Assembly (NCBI GenBank): GCA_015680685.1
Contig: MNCI01022067.1
Span: forward strand, 276,693 to 340,692
Source of the DNA: Gnetum montanum
Taxonomy: Eukaryota > Streptophyta > Gnetopsida > Gnetales > Gnetaceae
DNA: 64,000 nt
Direction: 5' to 3'
Shown piece by piece: positions 22,953-34,965 of this stretch; position 1 is the stretch's first letter, and every line of letters starts with the position of its first letter. The position numbers were made by a program, and so were the translations under genes. The notes beneath the pieces are model-generated. The model was not told the origin of the DNA and made no database searches. It saw only the letters and a program-made list of their open reading frames with translations.

Positions 22953-24310
22953 ATGATGGAAGAGTCTCACTTGAGTACTGCTCAAGAAACAGCTAATGGT
23001 GAGAGTTTAAGGAACAGTCGGATCATTTCTTGGGAAGAAATCAAGAAAATTCTTTTGCTGGCACTGCCTATGGTTTTTGGGGTCCTGTTGCAGAGTTCTC
23101 TGCAGCTGGTCTCCGTAATCATTGTGGGACATATCAACAAACTATCATTTGCCAGTGTCTCTGTTGCAACTTCATTTGCAAATGTCACTGGTTTTAGTGT
23201 TCTTGTATGTGCTGGCTCCTTTTTGTTTCATTCATTGCTTTCAGCTTGTGAATGCATAATAGTTTATACAATTATAGAGTTGATTATCTATTTCTAGCAT
23301 ACCAATTTCACTGTTCCTTGATGTTATGTTTTTGGTATTTGTTATTGATGTATACTTACTATTTACATAAAAAATATCATGGCATGGACTGAGAGACACA
23401 AGACATTCTAACAAAATGAACATATTATTTAAATGAGGTAAAAGTTCTCGTTGAAAGTTTGAAATAAGCTCATATTGAGAGACTGTTGGGTTTTAACGCT
23501 AGGTCATAACAGGCTTCAATTTCAAAGCAAATAATTCATGTGTTGATATGGTGTATATAATCAACTGCATTCACTTTTTACATAAGTCACCCTACTTGAT
23601 TTTTCTCTTGAAATAAATTAATTAGGACAAAGATATATCCCTTCATTTGCCTTGTGTTATATAGCTTTATTTACAGAAAATGTTGAATAGATACCACTTT
23701 TTCAAGACAGTCTTCACTTTGCCTATTTTAGTTATCTTGTATATCTTAAAATTAGTGATGGTCAACATGTTCTAGGTAGAGCCATTCAAAAGAGATTCGT
23801 CTTTTGCTTATCCACCATCTCCTAGGATCCACCTTGGCTGGATAAGCACTGAGCCAATAGGTGATGATCCCTTTTTTGTAAGTGATGGTTAACATGTGAG
23901 GTGCCATACAGAAATTTATCTCATAATCAATTCAGCTGCCCAAATCTTTTAGACTAGCAAAACTGAAGAGCTGTAAATAAAGCTTAGAAATGATTTGGTA
24001 TAATAAGGTTGATAATTTTAATTTCTATTATTTTTGTTAGTCTCAGTCATTATGTCATAGACCCTTGATCCTCATCCTCAGCTGCTGCACTGCAAAATCC
24101 TCTTTATGAATAATTTTTTTTCTACCTGTTCAAAAAGAAAAAGACATATGCTTGAAAATTCAGAGGGAGGATACATGCTAATCCTAGAAATAATTTTAAG
24201 GCACCAATTCTTACAAAATCATCATCTTTGTCTGATCTGGGCAGGCAGGTTTAGCAAGTGGCTTAGACACATTATGTGGACAAGCATTTGGAGCAAAACA
24301 ATACCAATTG

Positions 24311-24324
24311 CATGGTGCATGGTG
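24311..24324 (+). repeat. 7-bp tandem duplication in MATE exon 2
   Basis: CATGGTG occurs twice in tandem. Before it the MATE frame reads GAKQYQLHG; after it the family sequence (VLMQRAIFVLF) continues only in another frame. Confidence 0.85.
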
Positions 24325-25579
24325 TTCTCATGCAGAGAGCAATTTTTGTTCTATTTTGTGCAAGCATAACTCTTTCAGTTATGCTTCTGTACACGGAAAA
24401 CATTTTTATAACCTTTGGCCAGAATCCCTCCATATCTTTTGAAGCAGGGGAATATGCAAAATGGTTGATTCCAAGCTTGTTTGCAGACGTCTTTATTTTG
24501 CCACTGGAAAAGTTTCTTCAAACACAAAGCATTGTCATGCCTCTGCTTTTTCTTTAATTGTTCATGCACCATTTTGTTGGTTCTTAGTATTCAAAACTGG
24601 AGTGAAAATCGAAGGTGCAGCTCTGTCCATGGGCATCTCTCATTGGTCCAATGTAGCACTTCTTTCATTGTACATCAAGTTTTCTGCTGCATACAAGAAG
24701 ACACGAGCACCCATCACAAAAGAGGCATTACATGGCATAAAAGAAATTCTCAAGGTTTTAATCCCTGCTGCAGTTATGACATGGTAAGAATTGTTTTCAT
24801 ATTTTCCATAGCTGACAAGTTTTACAATTATTCAACCTGATATATTTTCACCAGAAGTAATAGTCTTGGGTAAATATGTGTTGTGCTATACAACCATCGG
24901 CTATAGCTTTTTCAATTTTAGTTAATGAGTGTGCATAAAAGTTTTTTTTTTTTTAACATGTTAGCTGTTTATATTTCAAATTTTGGCATATTGTTTTTGG
25001 TTCCTTAACATTGTTTTGAATTTGAACAGTCTGGAATGGTGGTCTTATGAGATACTTTTCTTTTTGTTGGGCTTATTACCTAATCTAGAGCTTGAGGCAT
25101 CAATTTTTTCCATGTGGTAAGAATACGTATGTTTTGACAAGAATTTTTGGACCCTTCTTTTAATAATTTCACTTAACAATCTAATGTTTCTTGCACTTTA
25201 TTCTTTGCACTTTGCAGTCTTAATACTATTTCATTTGCATTCATGATTGGCTTTAGAGTTGGCTCAACAGCAAGGTTGTTACATACCCTTTTTAGATTTT
25301 TATAATTTTTACCAGTTGTTACAACTAATAGATTCTCTGCAAAAGAGTAACACATGGATATTTGTTAGATTTTGGAAGATGATATCTATTTGCAAATTTC
25401 CATCATTGAATTTTCATTTTTTAAGGATTATCAAGCTGAAGTGTTTTAATTTGCATTTGCAGCACAAGAATTTCCAATGAGCCAGGTGCTGGAAATAGTC
25501 AAGAGGCAATACTAGCAGCACGTTCTACCATGTGTTTGTCATTCACAAAGGTTTTAATGAGAGGAATCACATTACTCTC

Positions 25580-25603
25580 ACTGAAAAATGTACTGAAAAA
25601 TGT
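25580..25603 (+). repeat. 12-bp tandem duplication in MATE exon 5
   Basis: ACTGAAAAATGT is repeated twice in tandem and adds four in-frame residues (reading SLKNVLKNVWG). Confidence 0.75.
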
Positions 25604-26549
25604 CTGGGGTCGTTTATTTAGTAATGATTTTAATGTCATTCATCATGTGAAGAACATGATGCCGATACTTGCAGTCTCAACCATGTTGGAGGGGTTTCAA
25701 GCTGCTTTGTCAGGTGAAGACTTCAAATTACATTTTCCATTAATATTCTGAATCCCTTGGTCTTCCAAACCCAAACAATGTAATGGAAGTTTACATATCA
25801 TGGTTTCTCCATCATAAGATTTTTATTTTAAAAGAACGCAAGAAAACATTTACATAGATAATTAAACCATATCTTTTCAAACAATTATGAAACATCTCTT
25901 TAACAATACCAACATTTTACAGGTATAGCTAAGGGATGTGGGCTGCAAAGACGGGGTGCTTTCGCAAACTTGATAGCTTACTATGCTATAGGCATACCTT
26001 TAGCTGCTATCATGGCTTTTATTCTCCGCCTTGGTACAAAGGTTTACAATCATTCTCCATCTGTAAAGTAGGATTTTTGTTTCCAACAAGCTGTCCATCC
26101 AATATTACTCTGTTTTATATGTATATTGAGTTTGTGTTAACCTTAAATTGCTTAAAGCAGAAACTAAACTATGTGCAAGTTAGTATACTAGGTTATTTAT
26201 TTATTTCTTTTATGCTGTCAAGGACTCTGGATAGGGATCCTAGTTGGTGATCTTACCCAAACAATTGTACTTTGTCGAGTAAATGTTATTCATGACTGGG
26301 ATAAACTGGTTAGTAGCTTTAACATGTCTGTAAATTTTCAATAAACAGACTAAACAACAAAATAAATAAGTCTGTATTGTAACCTAAGAAAACAAACTGA
26401 TTTATGCTAACATGCTATTTTTGTACCAGGCAATGGAGGCCAAAGAAAGAGCATGTGAATCTGCATTGCCCACAAAGGAAGAGAAAATCAAAGTTGTGCA
26501 AAGACCTTGGGAATGCTATCATGTCCAATTTTGTGTCTTTCCAAGCTGA

Positions 26550-27002
26550 TACATAAAAAATAGATAGATAAGGAAAACTTAAAACAGTGCAAATATAGTA
26601 AAATGGTAAATTTCATAAACTCCATGTGGCAGAGTACTTAGCTAAGTGCTCATGTTATAGCATTTTATTAAATAATTTAAATGAAAATAATAACTTTGCT
26701 CTCTATCTATAATTAGCTTCCACTTACTAAGCAATCTCTCGATTTCATCCCAGGATTGTTTAAGACAGAAGATTTTTAAAAACTCCTAATTTAGATTTTC
26801 ATTAAAACTTAATCCCCTATTAATCCATATCCATTGGCAAATAATGCTATTGTTATACATTATTTAGGTGATTAAAAAAAGTACCAGCTGTACAGTACAG
26901 CACAGACAACAGGTAACATAAGGTTGCAATACAATAAAATTTCTTTTTTTATTGAAGTGACCAATAAAGCTGAACTAAGGCACCCATAGACCCATTTAAA
27001 AT
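26550..27002. other. MATE 3' flank
   Basis: AT-rich sequence that should hold the 3' UTR. No further gene seen. Confidence 0.3.
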
Positions 27003-27099
27003 GAGTTGCTAGCTTAGTGGTAAGAGTCATGGTTCGGTAACCTTAGGTTATATGTTCCATTCCAGTGAGCAAGTTATAAATTTTAAAAAAAAAATTCTG
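27003..27099 (+). mobile_element. tRNA-derived SINE-like copy
   Basis: A-box-like TAGCTTAGTGG at 27010-27020 and B-box-like TGTTCCATTCC at 27053-27063, about 32 bp apart as in a tRNA gene, then GTGAGCAAGTTATAAATTTT and an A run. Similar copies lie at 31497-31600, 36052-36143 and 36148-36248. Pol III would use the A and B boxes. Confidence 0.55.
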
Positions 27100-28559
27100 T
27101 AAAAGAGATTTTAAAACTATTCCATATGACAAATCCAAGTTTCAATTTCAGTAAAATCACCATCAATAATTAAGCTAAGATAAATCAAGAGCTACTGGAG
27201 ACTTGTTATTCATTGTGTATTGCAGAGGAACTTGAAGACTTATGTTGACAACTTTGTGGGTTCTCGTTTCCATCAATTCGATAAAGAATTTCACCTTCTT
27301 ATCCTTTTCCATCTGTTTTGGTATCAAGTTGATCTGAGTTTGGGTAGTGATGCCATCCATACAAATTTATTTGGAAATTATACCAGAATAGTTATGGCTT
27401 AGGATATCATCTTTGTAACAAAAATATTATAAAAGTGTTGTAAAAATTTCCAACAAATTATTGCAATAGAATATATCTTGCATTCAAACTGTAATATGAA
27501 TCTGTAAAATATTTTGCCAATTGGTGAAAAAGACAAGGTTCAAGCTATAACATGGATGTTTGTAGTTGGAATCCATATTGATTGGAGGCAGTGTATGAGC
27601 TCTAGTGCAAACACAAGCATGAGTAGAAATTTCAAAAAGCATCATAAATTATAACCACAAGCATTGGCATAGCATCTGAATTCTGCAATTTTATGAGTGC
27701 ATTATACTTGGTTTTTGCAACTTCGAGCTTGAGCAAGCTTTCTAGCAGTAGCTCAGTTGCTTCTAGTGCAAGCTTGACACCCATGTTTGATGGAGGTATA
27801 ATCTACTTGAGTTGATAACAATGATAAAGGTTCCAACACTAACATAAACATCATACTCTGTTATCAAAGTTGGCATCTTCAACCTTCTCGCTTTGCTTCA
27901 CAACTATGTGTTAAAAATTTTCAGTTTTGAAAGTAACTGTCTAATGTTTGGCCCAACAACATCATTTGAACTAAGCTAAAAAAGTTAAAAGAGGTAATGT
28001 CAACAACAGAGTGTGAAAGTTCTGATTAATCATCCTATGATTAAAAACCTTCATGCCATGAAAGCACCTGGTAATTTATCATTTGGGCATGACTAGTCTA
28101 TCAGCTCTCAACGAATGTAACTAGCATATATCACATATATGGTATTTAATCTGGTTTATCTTTTTCTTAACTTCATTCACACATAAACAATAATATTATT
28201 TTAAACTCAAAGCAATGATTTAAGGACATGATACTTTTGGACAAATTTAATAACAAAATTTTTTCAAACATTTTTTATAATTATAATTCTCCCATCTTCA
28301 TCAATAAAATTATAAATTCTATATCTTACTCCATATTATGGCCAAATATGACAATAGTATGAGAAAGAATTTAAACCCTAGTAAAAGTCAAAAATTCTTG
28401 AAAAATATAGAAAACTCAAAATTCATTAAGATTTACAAGACCCATGTAGATCTAATGCAAGATAATTCTAAGATTATTAAAATTAAAGGTAACACATAAT
28501 TTCCAAGTCAAAAATCACTAATCATAAAAATTCTCATAAACTACAATTTCCTAGAATTG
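27100..28559. other. No recognisable gene
   Basis: AT-rich; only short open frames on both strands, none with recognisable similarity. Confidence 0.3.
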
Positions 28560-29570
28560 ATAAAGTTGTTGATGAAATTGTTGTCTATAGTTGCTTTAAG
28601 AATAAGGAAACCTTCTCAATGCTTTCCTTTTGACAAATTTTGGGCTTAAGGCATACATCTCAGACTTCTACAAGTGTGATATAATTGGGCAACAACCCTT
28701 TGAATATTCATATTAACATATGTCACACCCTTCTTCATCTAAATTAAAATCTGCAATCCCTTCTACTATTGTAGCTTTACACTTTTGATGATAATAGTTC
28801 ATTTTCCATGTCCTTCTTCCTTTTCTTATCCTTATCCCTACTTCCATGTTCTATTTTCTTCTTCACAATTTTAAGTGTTGTTTGGAACTTCTCATCTAGA
28901 TAGTCCCACATCTTGTCTACCTTGGTCGATATTTCAAAAACCACTCTCAACAATGGAACCTGCAATTCAAGAGGCAAAACAACTTCAGATCCATAAACTA
29001 GACTATACGTGGTTACACTAATCATAGTTCAAAAGGTAGTTCTATATGCCCAAAGTGCATGGATAAGTTGTTCATGCCACTTGCATCTACTATTATTTAA
29101 AGTCTTTTTAAGCAAACTTACGATGGCCTTGTTGCTAGGTTCAGCTTGTCCATTTGCTAGAGGGTAATACAGGGACAAAAAAGAATGCTTGATGCTTAGG
29201 TCTTGACAAAAGGCTTGTGTTTCTTGGCTACTAAATTGTGGTTCATTATCTGTAACTATGGTCAAACGTATGCCAAAAAGGGCTACTATGTTATTGAGTA
29301 TGAATAGCTTCAACCCACTCTGTGAAATATATGATCATAGTGATGATAAAGCTATGCCCTACAGAAGACTTAGGTGTTATGGGTTCCATAATGTCTAGTC
29401 CCCATCGTTGAAATGGCCAAGCTATCTCAGCAGTGTGTAACTCAATCAAAGGTACATGTATCAAGTTATTATGTCGTTGACACATATCACAAATTTTAAC
29501 CTTCCACAAGCAATCACTTTCCATATAGGGTCAATAATAACCTAACCATCTAATCTTTGTGGCCATGGCT
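28560..29570 (-). pseudogene. Ty3/gypsy integrase fused to family-A gag C-terminal part
   Basis: Minus strand. The zinc-binding end (VKICDMCQRHNN) and first catalytic acid (WGLDIMEPITP) lie at 29291-29524; the second acid (VTDNEPQFSSQ) and ANGQAEPSNKAI follow at 29029-29313; HALWAYRTTF and PYSLVYGSEVVLPLELQVP-like coding continue to about 28950. There the frame passes without a stop into ISTKVDKMWDYLDEKFQTTL, which is family-A gag (A1 IATKVDDVWSSLDSKIE; A4 ITAKVNQLWDYMNNKFQ). It goes on to the gag C-terminal SHL and VYAL region near 28650. So integrase precedes gag, the reverse of the normal order. Confidence 0.75.
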
Positions 29571-30516
29571 CTAGGTCCTATATCCTCCACATACACCTTT
29601 ATAGACTTGCTCAAGGATTGTGTGGGCTTTGGTGTTACCCAAGCAATTTTATATTACCAGCTTGAGACCAAGATAATGGTTCAATTCTATTCCCTTTTGT
29701 AAACATTTTATTGTTTAAAGCTTGATATAAATGCTAAATATATTTTAAAAGAAAAAACATGGCACCCATTGCAAGGGATTTGTAATTTATTAGAAAAATA
29801 AAACACTCGTCACAATGATACAGAGTTTTGAATAGCTTTGCATTTTTTCTGTTTTGGAGGAACTTAACAAAATCTGAGATATTTTGTTTATCGTGTATTC
29901 TAAGTACGTCAGCCGTCTTTTATTTCATACATTCAATTATTGACTTTGAAGTTTGCTGATTACATAGATATGGAGCACAGTTATTTATCTTGCCATGTAC
30001 GCGCATACCCTTTCCTTATGTTGTAAGCCATTACCACCAAGACATGACAAGGAAGCAAACCTAAGCCATACATGTCACAAGTAAGAAATACAACCGGTGG
30101 ATCCAATTATGTGGATTGCCTTCTGTAATTTACTGTTGTCAAATGAAACATCCTGCAAATGGTCTTGATGCGAACACACAAAACATGGTTACAGAGTACC
30201 ACCTACAGCATTAGTTAACGGGAAAAAGAAGTTGTTTGAATTTTGAACTATAAATGTAATGCTTTGCAGTTTACATGCAGCAAGTATTGTCTGCTGCAGA
30301 TAAATAAATATCCAAGAATTCAAGCACAACTATGATAAAATCTATATCTCTCTCAGCTTCATGGTTGTCATTACGAATGCATAAGTTGGCTTTAAAATTT
30401 AAACTAATAAAAAATACCTTAAAATTTTTTTGGTGCTTGACACACTAATAAACAAAAGTCTAACAGCATGTACTGAAATGAAAATTGATTATTGTCTTGA
30501 GAATGCTAACAGTGAC
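29571..30516. other. Region between the integrase-gag fragment and the dehydrogenase gene
   Basis: No clear coding. A possible last exon of the dehydrogenase lies at 30075-30152 on the minus strand (acceptor TTGCAG, reading DVSFDNSKLQKAI to a stop), but this is weak. Confidence 0.3.
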
Positions 30517-31496
30517 TTAAAAAAGAGCAAAACATTTGCTCACTACAAGATCCCATGGCAAATGTGAATTCTTGTCCATAAATTGAACACCTTTATAAAA
30601 GTGACTGAAATCTGAGCCCCATGAACTTCTAATTGTAATGTGCTTTCTATTAATTAAAAAATGCGGGTTTATGTTCACACTTCCGGTGTCAGTGTACTGG
30701 CCCACTATTACATAGGTTCCCCCATCTTTGCATAGCCCCATTCCCTCAGCAAAAGCCTCAGGTCTTCCAGTTGCTTCAATTACCACGTCCGCTAAATTTC
30801 CTTCCATCATCTCAATACATATATTCCTCCTCCTTGTCTCATCTGTAATCTATAATTTCAAAATGTTTGTCAGAAATAACTGCTGCTAAGAGCAATTATG
30901 CCAAGGGGTTAGTCGTTGTTGAAATAAGACTTAAGCACATAAAAAATGCAGACAGCAAATTGGCCATTAGTTACATCCATAATATTGATGGTTTTTTAAA
31001 ATCTAAACTTATGGAAAACTTCAAGCCTGTGTGCAGGGGCTCCTATTACTATGACATGTGTTATAGAAACAAATTTTAATTTCATGAAGAATGCTTCAAA
31101 ACAATAGTTTGTTCTTTTGCATATATATTACAATGTTTCTGTACTCAGAAAATCTATATTAACAACAGAGAAAACAATGGTGATACCCACGAACAAAGTA
31201 ACATCTACAATTTTTCCACTGTTAAAACCAGGATGGACTACAAAATTACTTTGCAGTTCTTATGTATTCCCATTGAATTTACTTCTTATACTCAGATTGA
31301 ATTTAACTAAAACTGAAACTGAAGTATTTTATTACATACATGTGGAAACCTTGGAGATCTGGTAAACAGAATTCAATTTCATTTATTGATGTTAAAAAGT
31401 TCCATATATCGGTATCATACCCGTGACCTACATGATTTAACTGCTAAGTGTTCTCAATCAGGTTACATCTCATTGACTATATGTAGCTATGATTAT

Positions 31497-31600
31497 GCAG
31501 TTTAACATAGTGGTAAGCTTCTTGACATAGAAACTTAGGTCATAAATTCAATTTCAGGGAGCAATACTGAGTTATGGACAACTTCTGTAAACTAATTCTG
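31497..31600 (+). mobile_element. SINE-like copy in dehydrogenase intron 4
   Basis: A-box-like TAACATAGTGG and B-box-like AAATTCAATTTC are spaced as in the other copies, then GGGAGCAATACTGAGTTAT. More decayed than the pair near 36100. Confidence 0.45.
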
Positions 31601-31893
31601 AAACTGGTATGATTCCACAGATATGTATTCAGTTTCAGTTACAATTAATTGTAATTAAAATTAATTAGTCTGCAAAGCTCTTGTGAATTTGCTGCACACA
31701 GCTAAAATAAGTATCCCAAAAAACTGAAATTGAATCAGTTATAAATACTTCATAATGATCCATATTTTTTCCTCTTGAAACTTTTATATTATTTAGCCAA
31801 TTCTGTTGATTCACTTTTCTTTTTTATTTTTTTTCCCTAAAAAGCACTATCCCCTTATACAGACTAAACTAACAACAACCCCTAATACCCCTA

Positions 31894-32004
31894 CTTTCTC
31901 TACTCTCCTATTTCTACTCTCCTAGTGCGACTTTCTCTACTCTCCTATTTCTACTCTCCTAGTGCAACTTTCTCTACTCTCCTATTTTTACTCTCCTATT
32001 GGCA
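31894..32004. repeat. 37-bp minisatellite, three units
   Basis: Units start at 31894, 31931 and 31968, each opening CTTTCTCTACTCTCCTATTT and closing around AGTGC. Pyrimidine-rich; inside dehydrogenase intron 4. Confidence 0.9.
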
Positions 32005-32033
32005 CTACTTTTGACCTACAACTAGCAATTTTC

Positions 32034-32060
32034 TTTTATTATTATTATTATTATTATTTC
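32034..32060. repeat. TTA microsatellite
   Basis: About seven ATT/TTA triplets in a row. Confidence 0.85.
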
Positions 32061-34965
32061 CTCTTCCTTTCTTCCTACAACTACTTGTTTTTATTGAAGT
32101 TGTTATTTTTTTTTTCCATTTTTTCTTTCTTTCTACAACTGTTTTCCCCTAAAACTAACTATGGCCTGCTACATCTCAATTAGCCATTAACAATAATGCT
32201 ATTTATTCTCTCCAACCCTTGAAAAATCAATTGCAACTAGTGAATATCTTGCAGAGAAAAACTACACAAGCTATAGATGATATAATGATCTATAGTTTAG
32301 TATTGATATCTATCAGAACGTCTTGCATTTTTAACCAGCTCAATTTTGAGAATATTCCTTGAAAATCACTGAGGCTTTCTGAATTATGAACCTTCCTATA
32401 TAAAAATAGTAGGCCAAACAACGGATTTGCAATTCTGTATAACAATCCCAAACAAGCATAAACATTTGATTAATACTAACATATAATAACCTTTACCTCA
32501 AGAGCGCCACTGGCTTGAGCCAGAACGGCACACAGTAACCCAACTGGCCCAGAACCTTGTATAACTACACGATCCATTAGATGTATGTTTGCTCTGTCAA
32601 CGGCATGCAAAGCTGTAGGGAGTCTGTGTTTTGTTAAAAAAGATTTTTAAAAATGCAGTATCAAAACCCAAATCATAACCCATCTAAATAGGAAGTCTGG
32701 CTTTTCACAATCAACACAGTACAGGAAAAATGAAACAACCTGCTTCTCCTGTAATCCATGTTTTAGAAGGCATTTATTAATAATACGTACATGACTATAA
32801 GTTAAAACCCAAAGAATTCTTATGCACACAATGACCCATACACTATATTGTGGAAATAATTACCCACAACCTCCTGCCATGAAAACTTTTGGAGGAAGAG
32901 ATTTTGGTAATCGAATTATTTTTGTATTTGGGGGAAGATACAAGTATCTTGTCCAACCACCAAGAAGACCTCTTATGTTAGTATGATCAGATGTGCATGT
33001 AATCCCAATCACTCTTCTTTTAGGACATCTTGTTGACTGTTTATCCACCTGTTACAAAATGAAAACAGAAATTTAAGAATTTAATGGTCTGTAGACTTCG
33101 ACCATAACAACCCCATCACTGTTAAAGAAGACACAAGTTACTCGAGTACCAGACATTGGACGCAGGAATAACATGTATCAAGTACATCCAAGAAGGTGAC
33201 CACATCGCCTTCCTGCACCTGCAAACACAAAGCAATTCCTTGGTGTTATATCACCAAAGCAATTTGATTGGAGTTGGCAAAGGTTCCTGCTCCTTTTATC
33301 ATGCTTATGCAGGGAGTCAGACTCATGCATATTTAACCAGCTAGTTTGATGGAGCTCATTTCATAAAAGGTCAATCCTAAATCAAAGAATTTCCAATCCT
33401 CGTATCTTCAGCTCCCTAATAATGAAACATCATTATCATTTCAGGAAATATTTGTTGAACTGGATAGCACCTTCTCTGCTTGTGTCTCCAAAGTATATCC
33501 AGAAATACATGCAAGTTGGTAAAGCACACATTTTTCCAATGACCAAGAAAATTATGATTGCTGTCTGTGTCCCAAAACGTTTTAAAACTCAAGTTCACAA
33601 AAATCTACCGTAACTGTCCTCTTTCTTTGAGCTTAAAACGTTTAGATAGTAGTCAGTTTTTCACACGAGGTTTTAGTTTCCTAACATTCTGGAACTTTTC
33701 TGGGACATCAACTTAAATTTTTTCTGTAGCAGGAAAATTCAAAACTGGTACAAAGTCTCTGGCAGGGTTTTTTTCAATCCTGCTTCATTGCATGTACCAT
33801 GATGTACCTAGTAAACAATTCAAAATCCTAAGAGCAAACACCCAAGAACCTCCACAAATGCTTGAATCAATATATGTAAGTGTACTATCCTAATTTACAT
33901 CATAAAACCTATCAGTGCTAAAACGTAAAAATATTGAGCTTCACATATTTCTAGTACTCCATGGATAGTAGGATTTATTAACAATAGCATTGTAAAAAAA
34001 AATTCAAAGAAACCTATCAAGTTCCTGTTGATAAAGGCTTTGCATGCAGAAGTCACGGGTTCAATTCAATGGATTATGGTGAGATATACAAAACTGGTCC
34101 ATGCTGTGATATAAAAAATCCTACCAGAGGTATGACTGAAACTGAATTGTTCTAGTTAATAGATTCGAACGATCACCTCCCAAATACCTAATAAACTTTT
34201 TTAGTTTCGTACTCTTTATTGTTCATTTCCTTTCACTTTGCATGTGCAACAAATTTAGATCAAGGAGTTAGTGAATCAGCTGATTCCTCATTTTTCTACA
34301 TTTGATTTAAAAGAAGAGAGCTTGAAAGCCTATATTAAAGGTAGGAGGCAAGACCAAAAATTTATCTTGGTCCTTTTAGAGCCTGATAAATCTTAATAAA
34401 CAGTAACTTCATGAGACATCAGAGTCGAGTAGTCAACCCTTCAAATATCAAAAGATAACTCAAAAAGTTGCTGCTTATAAATTAATGGATAATGCTCCAT
34501 CCATCCATGATGACAAATATGAAAATGTTCAATCATACCAATCTACATTTACCCAGCTCAAAACCTTCTGAATAACAGTTTTCTTCACAAAACCACATCC
34601 ATCACATTGCAATCATAAATGGGAATATGCCCAAAACAGGTAAGGTCTAGTGGATCGATCTCTTTTACTTTAATGAAAATGCAACTGACCTAGAAACCCT
34701 GAACATCATTGACCAGGCCACGGATGGCATGAACTGTTCCAACAGCAACATGACCTGGAATGATGGGATACATAATACTGTTTAGTCTTCCATGCCTGAG
34801 ATGAACATCTGTACCACACATTTTACCAAATATTATCGCCAGAAGCACCGACCCCATCTCCATTTCATCCAAACTGAGCTCATTTTCATGCACAGTGATC
34901 GACCCATCTTTGTCCAGAACCACACACTGATTGCAGATGCTTGAGCTTGTGCCACTAGAGCCCAT

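Larger units (their letters stand above)
22953..26549 (+). pseudogene. MATE-type multidrug and toxin extrusion transporter, eight exons, frameshifted
   Basis: Exons: 22953-23204, 24245-24783, 25030-25116, 25218-25274, 25463-25713, 25923-26041, 26223-26308, 26430-26549, all with GT-AG ends. Together they give about 503 codons, the usual length of plant MATE proteins, which are twelve-helix membrane antiporters exporting organic compounds against protons or sodium. Family marks: ILLLALPMVFGVLLQSSLQL in exon 1, SGLDTLCGQAFGAKQY in exon 2, GEYAKWLIPSLFA and FLQTQSIVMP later in exon 2, CLEWWSYEI in exon 3, TRISNEPGAGNS in exon 5, KGCGLQRRGAFANLIAYY in exon 6. A 7-bp tandem duplication at 24311-24324 shifts the frame, a second shift lies at about 24540-24556, and one base seems to be missing at the exon 6/7 junction. 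Unless these are assembly errors, this is a pseudogene. Confidence 0.9.
30517..34965 (-). pseudogene. Zinc-type medium-chain dehydrogenase (alcohol dehydrogenase-like), nonsense mutations
   Basis: Minus-strand exons: 34690-34965 (start MGSSGTSS), 33150-33218, 32864-33048, 32497-32623, 30975-31055, and 30849 down to about 30519. Exon 1 carries the catalytic-zinc region (GKMCGTDVHLRHGR, IIPGHVAVG). Exon 2 joined to exon 3 carries the structural-zinc cysteines (TCYSCVQCLVDKQSTRC), exon 4 the Rossmann turn QGSGPVGLL, and exon 6 DVVIEATGRPEAFAEGMG and GTYVIVGQYTDTG. Such enzymes oxidise alcohols or polyols with NAD(P). Exon 1 ends in an in-frame TAG (34690-34692), exon 5 contains a TAA inside the expected KF...TINI segment, and exon 5 lacks an AG acceptor at the expected place. 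The C-terminal part after SKCFAL is lost or unrecognised. Substrate unknown. Confidence 0.85.

Noticed and set aside
27010-27063. Functional tRNA gene
   Set aside because: A and B boxes are degenerate and no cloverleaf can be folded; the copies behave as SINE repeats.
27175-27402. Two short overlapping frames, one on each strand
   Set aside because: No similarity, no splice context, and length expected by chance.
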